Shown piece by piece: positions 1-6,679 of a stretch of DNA of 64,000 nt. The stretch comes from Hyphomicrobiales bacterium (lineage in GTDB: Bacteria; Pseudomonadota; Alphaproteobacteria; Rhizobiales; Devosiaceae), in assembly GCA_004144345.1 (NCBI GenBank), contig SEEL01000017.1, positions 1 to 64,000 of the forward strand. The letters run 5' to 3'. Within the stretch, counting starts at the first letter, position 1, and every line of letters starts with the position of its first letter. Made by a program: the position numbers and the translations under genes. The notes beneath the pieces are model-generated. The model did no database searches, had not been told where the DNA came from, and saw nothing but the letters and a program-made list of their open reading frames with translations.

Positions 1-121
1 CCACCCACCGGCTACGCCGGTCCCCCCTCCGCGCTTTTTTGCGCTCTGTCCGAAGCAAGCCAAGAGGCGTGCTTCGGCCAACCGCTGATGGGGAGGGAGG
101 GGCTCCACTCAAGGTGCAACT
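1..121. repeat. Intergenic repeat block: H1 palindrome followed by nested H2 hairpin
   Basis: No gene is seen here. Positions 7-21 form a short palindrome, ACCGGC-tac-GCCGGT, followed by a C-rich tract (21-30). The matching G-rich tract is at about 91-102, and the H2 hairpin (50-77) lies between them. The tail GGCTCCACTCAAGG at 101-114 recurs near 16690, 16832 and 16972. The remaining gap (122-243) holds another palindromic unit of the same style near 148-190. Confidence 0.7.
34..86 (+). repeat. H2 hairpin element, copy A
   Basis: The 5' flank TTTTTTGCGCTCTGT is followed by the perfect 8-bp arm CCGAAGCA (50-57) and TGCTTCGG (70-77), with an inner GCC/GGC around the loop AAGA. The 3' flank is CCAACCGC. 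Flanks match seven further copies in this window while the stem sequence differs. Confidence 0.75.
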
Positions 122-141
122 GTCCCACCTACCTCACAGTG

Positions 142-212
142 GGGTCTCCCTCCTCGGCGCGAAGCGCTGGGGAGGGGGGACCACGCGTAGCGTGGTGGGT
201 GGGGTGAGGCTA
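142..212. repeat. H1-type palindromic repeat, inverted unit
   Basis: A hairpin with arms CCTCCTCGGCGC and GCGCTGGGGAGG (two mismatches) around GAA is followed by ACCACGC-gta-GCGTGGT. This is the two-hairpin H1 layout seen at 810-850, 913-953 and 16902-16942, read in the opposite orientation. It ends about 30 bases before the start of the first gene, so it may sit in that gene's 5' leader. Confidence 0.55.
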
Positions 213-243
213 AAACCGAAACTCCAGGCGAAGGAGGATCCGG

Positions 244-774
244 ATGCTTTCACCGCAGACGTTGAGCGAGGCGGAGCGGCGGCTGGTGGCCCAGTGGGCG
301 GCGGATTGCGCCGAGCGGGTCGTCGGGCTGTTCGAGGCAGAGCGGCCGGGGGATGCGCGGGCGCGGGACACGATCGAGCGGGCGCGGGCTTATGCGCGGG
401 GCGAGCTCGATACCAGCGAGGAGATCAGGCGGCGCTTCGGCGATGGCGGAGCGGCCAAGGGGTTGAGCCCGGCCGCGGCGGCGGCCGTGAGGGCGGCCGG
501 GCAGGCGTCGGCGGTTTGCCATATGGGCGCGCATGCGCTGGGGGCGGCGGCCTATGCGGCGAAGGCCGCAGGGCTCGCGGCGCCGGAGCGGCCGGGAGCG
601 GCGCTGGACGAGGTGGCGTGGCAATTGGGGCAGATGTCGCCGGAGGTAAGGGCGGTGCTGCGGACGCTGCCACCGCTGGGCGAGAACCGGTCGGGCCCGC
701 TCGGGCCGGGGCTGCTGGCCTCGGGGGTGTTGGGGGACATGATCCGGGCATTGCAGGCGGGGATGCGGGGGTAG
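244..774 (+). CDS. Imm-5-like (putative immunity protein) domain protein
   Basis: A 176-residue cytoplasmic protein rich in Ala and Gly. The pattern RRLVAQWAADCAERV, then an acidic PGDARARDTIERARAYARGE helix, then a second AARAAGQA..CHMGAHALGAA helical repeat matches the small all-helical family usually labelled 'putative immunity protein'. The name comes from polymorphic-toxin context, but no toxin gene is visible here, so an immunity role is not supported locally. Start ATG 244 has a purine-rich AAGGAGGA just upstream. It stands alone, flanked by palindromic repeats on both sides. Family recognition is from memory of sequence pattern; biochemical function is unknown. Confidence 0.6.
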   Translation: MLSPQTLSEAERRLVAQWAADCAERVVGLFEAERPGDARARDTIERARAYARGELDTSEEIRRRFGDGGAAKGLSPAAAAAVRAAGQASAVCHMGAHALGAAAYAAKAAGLAAPERPGAALDEVAWQLGQMSPEVRAVLRTLPPLGENRSGPLGPGLLASGVLGDMIRALQAGMRG

Positions 775-809
775 GAGTGGATGGGCGGGTGCAAGGTGCA
801 CCCCCCTCC

Positions 810-953
810 ACCGCGCGGAGCGCGGTCCCCCTCCCCCGCAAGCGGGAGAGGATCCCGACTGCAGGCTTCGTGGCGGGGTTGGGTTGGCACAGCGCTCGCG
901 ACCGCCCCCTCCACCAGCTTCGCTGGTCCCCCTCCCCCGCCAGGCGGGGGAGG
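810..953. repeat. Two tandem H1 double-hairpin units
   Basis: Unit 1: ACCGCGC-gga-GCGCGGT (810-826), then CTCCCCCGC-aa-GCGGGAGAG (831-850). Unit 2: ACCAGC-ttc-GCTGGT (913-927), then CCTCCCCCGCC-a-GGCGGGGGAGG (931-953). The layout is the same in both while the first stem differs. They fill the gap between convergent genes ending at 774 and 979. Confidence 0.7.
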
Positions 954-978
954 ATCGGTGCTGACTGCGCGATTGGAG

Positions 979-1530
979 CTAGACGCTGGGGACCATCAGG
1001 CCTTCGTCGCCGTCGAGGGCGGCGATGATGTTGAGGAGGGCGCGGTCGCGGATGCCGAGGGAGAGGAGGTGCCTGGCGGTGTTGCGGACATATTCGGTGT
1101 TGTGGCCGGATTCGCCGAGGCCGGAGCGGACGAGTTTGACCTGCTCGGCGACGCTGAGATGGCCGGCGAATTGCGGGTGGTCTTCGTTGACGAGGTAGGC
1201 GAGGGCGCGGACGGTTTCGCCATGGGCGAGGGTGATGCTGCGCCACGCCTCGCGATAGACGCCGCGATCCTGCTCGCGGGCCTGCAGATAATCGAAGACA
1301 TTCGGCCAACTGGCCGGCTCGATCTCGAAGGCGACGCCGAGGCAGGAGCCGCCGCGGCTGAGGCCGAAAACGAGGCCGGGGCGCTCGGGCGTACCGCGAT
1401 GGCGGTGCGAATAGACCGAGAGCGAGCGATGGGCGCCGCGAAGCAGGGCCCGCTCCGACCTGAGGAAGGCAAAGCCGGGATTCCAGATCAACGAGCCGTA
1501 GCCGAAGACATAGGGGTTGCCATTGGCCAT
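979..1530 (-). CDS. chaC: Gamma-glutamylcyclotransferase, ChaC type
   Basis: 183 residues, the usual bacterial ChaC size. ChaC enzymes cleave glutathione to 5-oxoproline and Cys-Gly in the cytosol. The N-terminal substrate loop YGSLIWNPGF is the family signature, and the REAWR and GYGSL-type fold core follow. The start ATG at 1530 lies a short distance from the divergent DUF2125 gene. The 3' end faces the first gene across an H1 repeat pair that may separate the transcripts. Confident family call; the physiological role (glutathione turnover under stress) is inferred from the family. Confidence 0.9.
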   Translation of the reverse strand: MANGNPYVFGYGSLIWNPGFAFLRSERALLRGAHRSLSVYSHRHRGTPERPGLVFGLSRGGSCLGVAFEIEPASWPNVFDYLQAREQDRGVYREAWRSITLAHGETVRALAYLVNEDHPQFAGHLSVAEQVKLVRSGLGESGHNTEYVRNTARHLLSLGIRDRALLNIIAALDGDEGLMVPSV

Positions 1531-1612
1531 GGCTTTTCGTAGTCGCGCCGCGAATGCGCCGCAAGGCTCGCCGATGAGGATGGCCAGTGCGCAGAACGGA
1601 AAGCCGCCGCTT

Positions 1613-2581
1613 ATGAAGAAGATCGCGACCCTCGCCCTCGTCCTCGTCGTGCTGGTGGTGGGCTATTTCATCGCCTGGTCGTGGGCGGCGGGGCAGGCGA
1701 CGGACTATGTGAAGCAGCTGGAGACGGCCGACGGCGTGACCACGCCGCGCGTCAGCTGCAAGGAATTTGCGATCAGCGGCTTCCCGTTCGGCTTCGACGC
1801 CATCTGCAAGGACGCGACGATCGTTTCGGGCGATGTGACGGTGACGCTGGCCGGGTTCAAGGCGGCCGCCGAAGTGTGGAACCCGACGCATGTGATCGTG
1901 CTCGGGCAATCGCCGATCGGGGTGAGCGATGCGTTCACCGGCAGCCAGAGCCGGCTCGATTTCGCGTCGCTGCAGGCGAGCGCGCGGCTGAGCGGCTGGC
2001 GCATCGGACGGGTGTCGGTGATCTTGGAGCAGCCGGTGTGGAACGACACGGTGCTGGACGACCGGCTGCTGGCCGAGGCGAGCCGGGTCGAGGCGCATCT
2101 GGTGGATGTGCCGGAGCAGCGCGACGCCGAAAAGGGTCTCGCGACGCTGGCCGAGTTCGGCAAGGTCGAAGGGCTGAGCGCGCCGGGGCTGGAGATCGCC
2201 GCGGGCGAAGTGATCTTCGAGGGCGAAGTCACCAATCTTTCGGACGATGTGCGCACCTATGGCGATGGCGATCTGCTGCAGCGCTGGCAGGCGGCGGGCG
2301 GGCGCTTCCTGATCAACAGCCTTACGGGCAATGATGGCGCGACGCGTTTCGAGACCACGGGCACGCTGGGACTCGACAGCGCGGGACGGGCCGAGGGTCA
2401 GCTAAAACTAAGTTCCAATGGCGTGGTCGAGCGGCTCGGCGACATGATCCCCGAACAGTACAAGGGACTGGTGGTCGGCGCGCAGGCGGCAGACGGCTCC
2501 TACAGCCAGACGATCAATCTCGCGGCGGGCGTGGTGTTTTCGGGGATGGTGCCGGCGGGCCTGATCCCGCCGCTGTACTAG
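1613..2581 (+). CDS. DUF2125 domain protein, membrane-anchored
   Basis: 322 residues. An N-terminal hydrophobic helix (MKKIATLALVLVVLVVGYF) acts as an uncleaved anchor or signal. The rest is beta-rich periplasmic sequence typical of DUF2125, including the FPFGFDAICKDATI segment. Function is unknown; the fold resembles AsmA-like lipid or envelope proteins by pattern only. I chose ATG 1613 because the hydrophobic helix follows at once and GGAAAG lies upstream; longer starts (1517, 1574) would put a charged tail ahead of the helix and overlap chaC. The TAG stop shares the four bases CTAG with the convergent gene. Confidence 0.75.
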   Translation: MKKIATLALVLVVLVVGYFIAWSWAAGQATDYVKQLETADGVTTPRVSCKEFAISGFPFGFDAICKDATIVSGDVTVTLAGFKAAAEVWNPTHVIVLGQSPIGVSDAFTGSQSRLDFASLQASARLSGWRIGRVSVILEQPVWNDTVLDDRLLAEASRVEAHLVDVPEQRDAEKGLATLAEFGKVEGLSAPGLEIAAGEVIFEGEVTNLSDDVRTYGDGDLLQRWQAAGGRFLINSLTGNDGATRFETTGTLGLDSAGRAEGQLKLSSNGVVERLGDMIPEQYKGLVVGAQAADGSYSQTINLAAGVVFSGMVPAGLIPPLY

Positions 2582-2802
2582 ACGAGGCGATCGAGCGCCT
2601 GACCGGGCGTCGATGGCTGCTGGATGGTTTCCAGTGCGCGCTCGGTGGCAGTATTTCTGGCGGCGACCGGCATTTGCTTGAGTTCGGCGGCGCGCAAGGC
2701 GGCGTCGAGATCGTTACGGTGCTTGGCGATGAGCGCGACGGCGCCGCTCAGCGTGCTGGCCTCGGAAAACGCAATCGCACGGATGGCGTTGTCGAGGCTC
2801 AT
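2578..2802 (-). CDS. Small hypothetical protein, helical
   Basis: 74 residues starting at MSLDNAIRAIAF. It is predicted helical, Ala-rich, with no signal peptide or membrane segment. The ATG at 2802 lies one base after the stop of the upstream YjfB-like gene, so the two are almost certainly one transcript. No family is recognised. The last four bases overlap the DUF2125 stop on the other strand. Confidence 0.5.
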   Translation of the reverse strand: MSLDNAIRAIAFSEASTLSGAVALIAKHRNDLDAALRAAELKQMPVAARNTATERALETIQQPSTPGQALDRLV

Positions 2803-2803
2803 C

Positions 2804-2992
2804 TCAGGCCCGCTTGTCGACGACAAGCCCCTGGCCGGACGGGGCGGGCGCGGATTTGGCGACTTCCGCCACCATGTTCACGAGCGCCATCTCGATCTCG
2901 TGGTTCTTCTTGATCAACGCCATCTGCGCGGCCTGCTGAGTGCCGGCCATGCGCATGGCAAGAAGTTGGGAGGTGACGTCGGTGGTGTCCAT
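2804..2992 (-). CDS. YjfB-like small protein (putative motility protein)
   Basis: 62 residues. The N-terminal pattern MDTTDVTSQLLAMRMAGTQQ, followed by an amphipathic helix with AQMALIKKNHEIE, resembles the YjfB family, annotated elsewhere as putative motility protein. I prefer ATG 2992 over the upstream TTG at 3022 because YjfB proteins start with MD(I/T). The ribosome site is weak. It is followed directly by another small ORF. No flagellar genes lie in the window, so the motility label is only a family name. Confidence 0.5.
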   Translation of the reverse strand: MDTTDVTSQLLAMRMAGTQQAAQMALIKKNHEIEMALVNMVAEVAKSAPAPSGQGLVVDKRA

Positions 2993-3025
2993 CCCGCTAT
3001 GGTAGGCTGCGGGAGTAAACAAAAC

Positions 3026-3628
3026 TTAACCGGTCTCGGGCGGGTTTGATCCGTGTCCGTAACGTCCGGGGGTCCACAGCACGTCGTTGCGGCCATTAGC
3101 ATTGGCAACGCGGGCGAGGACGAAGAGCAGGTCGGACAGGCGGTTGAGATAGACCATCGCCTCGGGATTGACGTCCGGTTCGGTGAGCACGAGCTCGACC
3201 GCGAGGCGCTCGGCGCGGCGGGTGACGGTGCGGGCGACATGGAGCGCGGCCGCCAGCGCGGTGCCGCCGGGCAAGACGAAGCTGGTCAGCGGCGCGAGGC
3301 CTTCATTGTAATGGTCGATCTGCTGCTCGAGCCAGATTGTCTGCTCCGGCGTGATGCGCAGCGATTTGGGCGTGCCCGCCGGATCGTCGCCCGGGGTGGC
3401 GAGGTCGGAGCCGAGATCGAACAGGTCGTTCTGCACGCGGCCGAGGACGTTATCGACCTTGGGCATGGAGGTGGTGTTGAGGCGCGCCACGCCGATGGAC
3501 GAATTGGCTTCGTCGACGGTGCCGAAGCAATTGACCCGCAGATCGTATTTCAGCCGGCGCGAGCCGCGGACGAGGCCGGTCGTGCCGTCATCGCCGGTCT
3601 TGGTGTAGATCTTGTTGAGCTTGACCAT
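3026..3628 (-). CDS. Cob(I)yrinic acid a,c-diamide adenosyltransferase, PduO type
   Basis: 200 residues. It transfers the 5'-deoxyadenosyl group of ATP to cob(I)alamin to make adenosylcobalamin in the cytosol. The ATP-binding N-terminal motif TKTGDDGTTGL, the SFVLPGG strand and the RRAERL helix are hallmarks of the PduO-type family, distinct from CobA/BtuR. It is the third gene of a run LysR - HIG1 - adenosyltransferase and lies 6 bases after the HIG1 stop. cobS and cobT (cobaltochelatase) at 53.6-56.5 kb indicate aerobic B12 synthesis in the same genome. Confidence 0.92.
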   Translation of the reverse strand: MVKLNKIYTKTGDDGTTGLVRGSRRLKYDLRVNCFGTVDEANSSIGVARLNTTSMPKVDNVLGRVQNDLFDLGSDLATPGDDPAGTPKSLRITPEQTIWLEQQIDHYNEGLAPLTSFVLPGGTALAAALHVARTVTRRAERLAVELVLTEPDVNPEAMVYLNRLSDLLFVLARVANANGRNDVLWTPGRYGHGSNPPETG

Positions 3629-3634
3629 GGTGCG

Positions 3635-3841
3635 TCAGCCGCCGTTGCCGCGGCCGAACAGGAAGAGCGCGCCGAGCAGCACGGCGATGGCCACCGCCTG
3701 GGCGATGACGCGGGCGCGCATCAGCATCTGGCTGCGGTTCTCGTCCTGGCCCTTGAACATGTTCCACAGGCCCATGAACAGAATCACGGCGACCACGCCG
3801 ACCGCGACGATGGCGATGATGTTGAGAATGGTCTGGTTCAT
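3635..3841 (-). CDS. HIG1-domain twin-transmembrane protein
   Basis: 68 residues with two membrane helices (about 7-25 and 46-62) joined by a loop holding RSQMLMRARVIAQ. The R-x-Q-x-LMR-x-R core is typical of the HIG1/twin-transmembrane family found beside PduO-type adenosyltransferases in alphaproteobacteria. HIG1 proteins in other systems bind respiratory complexes; here function is unproven. Its ATG overlaps the LysR stop by four bases (ATGA), indicating translational coupling. Confidence 0.75.
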   Translation of the reverse strand: MNQTILNIIAIVAVGVVAVILFMGLWNMFKGQDENRSQMLMRARVIAQAVAIAVLLGALFLFGRGNGG

Positions 3842-4770
3842 GCGGAATCCAACTGGCCGGGGCGGCGGGAGGTACGCGCGACATAGGCTTCGAGCGCCTG
3901 TGCGAGCCGGTCATAAATGGCACGGATTCGCGGGCTGAGAAACAGTTCACGATGGCTGGTGAGCCAGACCTCAAGCGGGGGCGGGGTCAGCATGGGCAGG
4001 ATTTCGCGCATGCCGGGGGTGTCGTGCACCAGCCCGCGCTGGGCGAAACCGATGCCGAGGCCGGCCTTGATGAGCTCCCAGCCGGCGGTCTGGCTATCGG
4101 TGCGCAGGGCGAAAGAGTCGCGGGTGAAGGAAAAGCCCATGGCGCGGGCGGCACTGATCATCAGATCGGAGCGGTCGAAGCCGATGAGGTCGTGGTCCCG
4201 CAATTCCTCGGGCTTTTGGGGGGTGCCGCGGGCGCCGAGATAGGACTGGTGGGCGCAGGCGACGAGCGGCAGTTCGCCGAGCTTTTTCGCGATCAGTTCG
4301 AGCTGGGTGGGACGGAACATGCGCACGGCGATATCGGCCTCGCGCAGCAGCAGGTTCTCGACCGAATCGGAGGGCACGAGGTCGAGCGAGATGGCGGGAA
4401 ACTCGGTGCGGATCGGGCGCAGCAGGGGCGGCAGCACATAATGGCTGACGACGGTGCTGGCGGTGAGCCGCACGGTGCCCTCGAGCTGGGCCACCGAGCC
4501 TTCGGCGACGAGGGCGGCCTCGGCGAGGGATTTTTCGGCGGCGGCGACCGGCTCATAGAGGCGGAGCGCGGTGGCGGTGGGCTTCAGGCCCTGGATGGTG
4601 CGGTCGAACAGGACCACGCCCAATTGCTGTTCGAGGGTTTCGATGTGGCGGCCGAGAGTGGGCTGGCTGTAGCCGATGCGGCGCGCGGCGGCTGATAGCG
4701 AGCCGTCGGCGACCACCGCCGCGAAGCTTTTCCACAAGGCCCAGTCGGGATCGAGGTTCGCCATGCCCAT
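3838..4770 (-). CDS. LysR-family transcriptional regulator
   Basis: 310 residues. The N-terminal winged helix-turn-helix spans about residues 10-70 (GSLSAAARRIGYSQPTLGRHIETLEQQLG), followed by a LysR substrate-binding domain to about 295. Two in-frame ATGs exist (4770, 4764). It is divergent from the epimerase gene at 4864, the classic layout for a LysR target, and also heads an overlapping run with HIG1 and the adenosyltransferase. The effector is unknown. Confidence 0.88.
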   Translation of the reverse strand: MGMANLDPDWALWKSFAAVVADGSLSAAARRIGYSQPTLGRHIETLEQQLGVVLFDRTIQGLKPTATALRLYEPVAAAEKSLAEAALVAEGSVAQLEGTVRLTASTVVSHYVLPPLLRPIRTEFPAISLDLVPSDSVENLLLREADIAVRMFRPTQLELIAKKLGELPLVACAHQSYLGARGTPQKPEELRDHDLIGFDRSDLMISAARAMGFSFTRDSFALRTDSQTAGWELIKAGLGIGFAQRGLVHDTPGMREILPMLTPPPLEVWLTSHRELFLSPRIRAIYDRLAQALEAYVARTSRRPGQLDSA

Positions 4771-4830
4771 GCAATCATGAATAGCCAGGGTGCAGTTCTG
4801 GCTGATTTTCCTTTGTTTGTGAATTGCCGA

Positions 4831-4848
4831 TGTTGAGACTGTTCAACA
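4831..4848. promoter_or_regulatory. Candidate LysR operator
   Basis: Inverted repeat TGTTGA-N6-TCAACA in the 93-base gap between the divergent LysR gene and the epimerase gene, only five bases before the AGGAGG ribosome site of the latter. The dyad and position suit a LysR-type site; no binding evidence exists. Confidence 0.4.
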
Positions 4849-4863
4849 CGCAAGGAGGCCGCC

Positions 4864-5835
4864 ATGGCCAAGGGCAAAGTCGTCATTCTCGGGATCAACG
4901 GGCATATCGGGCAGGCCGCCGCGCGGGCCTTCGTGGCAGCGGGCTGGGACGTCACCGGCATGGGGCGGACCGACAAATACCGGACGCCCGGCGTGCGGTT
5001 CGTGACAGGCGATTCGGATTCGGTGGCGGAGACGCGCCGGGCGATCGGTGACGCGGCGGTGGTCGTCAATGCGCTGAACCTGCCCTATGCGGCGTGGGAC
5101 AAGGGGCGCAAGGAAGCGCTGATGGGCCGGGTGCTGGAGGCCATGGGCACGACCGGCAAGACGATGCTCTTTCCGGGCAACATCTACAATTTCAGCCGCA
5201 CCGACCGGGTGGTGACGCCTGATCTGGCTCAGCGGCCGGAGACGCCGCGCGGGGCGATCCGGGTGCGGGTGGAGCAGATGCTGGAAGCGGCCACGGCGCG
5301 CGGCGATCTGCAGGTGATCATCCTGCGGGCCGGCGATTTCTACGGGCCGGGCTCCTCGGGCGACTGGTTCGACCAGGCGATCCTCAGCGCCAAGGGCAAG
5401 GTGCAGATCATGGGCGCGCCGGGCGCCGGGCACAGCTGGGCCTATCTGCCGGATCTGGCGCGGGCCTTCGAGGCGCTGGCCGCGGTGCGCGGGACGCTGG
5501 GGGTGTTCGAGCGCTTCCACTTCGCCGGCAATTACGTCACCGGCGACGAGATGGCGGCGGCGATCGTCAGGGCCGCGCCGGTGCCGCTGAAGGTGACGCG
5601 ATTCCCGATGTGGCTGCTGGCGGTGATGGGGCTGGTCAGCCCGCTGATGCGCGAGATCGGCAAGATGGCCTATCTCTGGCGCAACAGCATGGAGTTGCGC
5701 GACGGCCGACTCGACGAATTGCTGGGGCCCGATTTCAGTACGCCGTTCGAGTCGGCGGTGGCGGCGACGGTGGCGCCGTTCTTTGCGGGCGAAACGGCAA
5801 GGGCGATGGAACCGGCGACGGCCCTGCGCGGTTGA
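4864..5835 (+). CDS. NAD-dependent epimerase/dehydratase-like protein
   Basis: 323 residues with an N-terminal Rossmann fold. The nucleotide-binding turn is GINGHIGQAA (family form GxxGxxG) near residue 10. An atypical SDR active site is suggested by the FYGPGSSGDWF segment rather than a clear YxxxK. A C-terminal hydrophobic helix (MWLLAVMGLVSPLM) is unusual. A strong AAGGAGG at 4852 supports ATG 4864. It is divergent from, and probably controlled by, the LysR regulator. Substrate unknown. Confidence 0.8.
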   Translation: MAKGKVVILGINGHIGQAAARAFVAAGWDVTGMGRTDKYRTPGVRFVTGDSDSVAETRRAIGDAAVVVNALNLPYAAWDKGRKEALMGRVLEAMGTTGKTMLFPGNIYNFSRTDRVVTPDLAQRPETPRGAIRVRVEQMLEAATARGDLQVIILRAGDFYGPGSSGDWFDQAILSAKGKVQIMGAPGAGHSWAYLPDLARAFEALAAVRGTLGVFERFHFAGNYVTGDEMAAAIVRAAPVPLKVTRFPMWLLAVMGLVSPLMREIGKMAYLWRNSMELRDGRLDELLGPDFSTPFESAVAATVAPFFAGETARAMEPATALRG

Positions 5836-5844
5836 GCGGGCCGT

Positions 5845-5863
5845 GGCACCCATAATGGGTGCC
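5845..5863. other. Intergenic hairpin
   Basis: GGCACCC-ATAAT-GGGTGCC forms a perfect 7-bp stem nine bases after the epimerase stop. No T-run follows, so it may protect the 3' end or act as a Rho-associated stop rather than as a standard intrinsic terminator. Confidence 0.4.
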
Positions 5864-6006
5864 GGGATCGCGTCATGGGCTGCCGCCAGCGAATATGAAC
5901 ACTGGCTGAATGTCGTTCTCACCTCCTCTTAAGAAGGTTTGCGCCATGGTCCTGACAAGAACGGTCGCTCCTGATGCGTTCCCCACCATTTTCTAGGGAC
6001 AGCAAA

Positions 6007-6603
6007 ATGAAAAAGACTCTGGCCATCGCCGCCCTCCTCGTTGCGGGCTCCTTCGCCGGTCTCGCGCAGGCCGACGATATCGCACTCGGTGAACCCGGCT
6101 ATGGCGGCACCGGCTGCCCCGATGGCAGTGCGTCGGTGACGCTCAGCCCGGACGCGAAGTCGCTCTCGATCATCTTCGACGAGTATTATGTTGAAGCCGG
6201 CGGCGCGACCAACAAGTCGTTCGACCGCAGGAGCTGCAACATCGCCATCCCGGTGCATGTGCCGCAGGGCCTGAGCGTGTCGGTGCTCAACATCGACTAT
6301 CGCGGCTACAACAACATTCCGTCCGGCGCGAAGACGACCTTTGCGGTCGAGTACTTCTTTGCCGGCGCCAAGGGCCCGACCTTCAACAAGAGCTTCAACG
6401 GCCCGCTGGATGATGACTACCTCATCAACAACAAGCTGCAGGCCTCGGCGCTCGTCTGGTCGAAGTGCGGTGCGGATGTGAACCTCCGCACCAACTCGTC
6501 GATCCGCGTGCAGACCAAGCAGAACAAGGAAGCCCTTGCCACGGTGGACTCGCAGGACGTGAGCGCGGCAATTGTTTACCAGTTGCAGTGGAAGAAGTGC
6601 TAA
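6007..6603 (+). CDS. Secreted DUF4360 domain protein
   Basis: 198 residues. Signal peptide MKKTLAIAALLVAGSFAGLAQA, cleavage near residue 22. The mature protein is one beta-rich DUF4360 domain: GCPDGSASVTLSPDAKSLS, then SCNIAIPVHVPQG, IDYRGY and YFFAG. It carries four cysteines (GTGC, RSC, SKC, final KKC), which could form disulfides. ATG 6007 is chosen because the signal peptide begins there and AGGGA precedes it. A strong terminator follows. The next gene starts with a related domain fused to a barrel. Function of DUF4360 is unknown. Confidence 0.75.
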   Translation: MKKTLAIAALLVAGSFAGLAQADDIALGEPGYGGTGCPDGSASVTLSPDAKSLSIIFDEYYVEAGGATNKSFDRRSCNIAIPVHVPQGLSVSVLNIDYRGYNNIPSGAKTTFAVEYFFAGAKGPTFNKSFNGPLDDDYLINNKLQASALVWSKCGADVNLRTNSSIRVQTKQNKEALATVDSQDVSAAIVYQLQWKKC

Positions 6604-6627
6604 GCTCCACAGCCTAGGCTGAATCAC

Positions 6628-6660
6628 AAGGGCGGCCTTCGGGTCGCCCTTTCTGTTTGT
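6628..6660 (+). terminator. Intrinsic terminator after the DUF4360 gene
   Basis: Arms AAGGGCGGCC and GGTCGCCCTT pair with one G-T wobble around the tetraloop TTCG, followed by TTCTGTTTGT. It lies 25 bases after the stop, between the two DUF4360 genes. Confidence 0.85.
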
Positions 6661-6679
6661 TGGTATCGAAGAGGGCGTA

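Noticed and set aside
39-1028. 329-codon frame covering the first repeat block and first gene
   Set aside because: Runs through palindromic repeats and is out of frame with the recognisable Imm-5-like protein.
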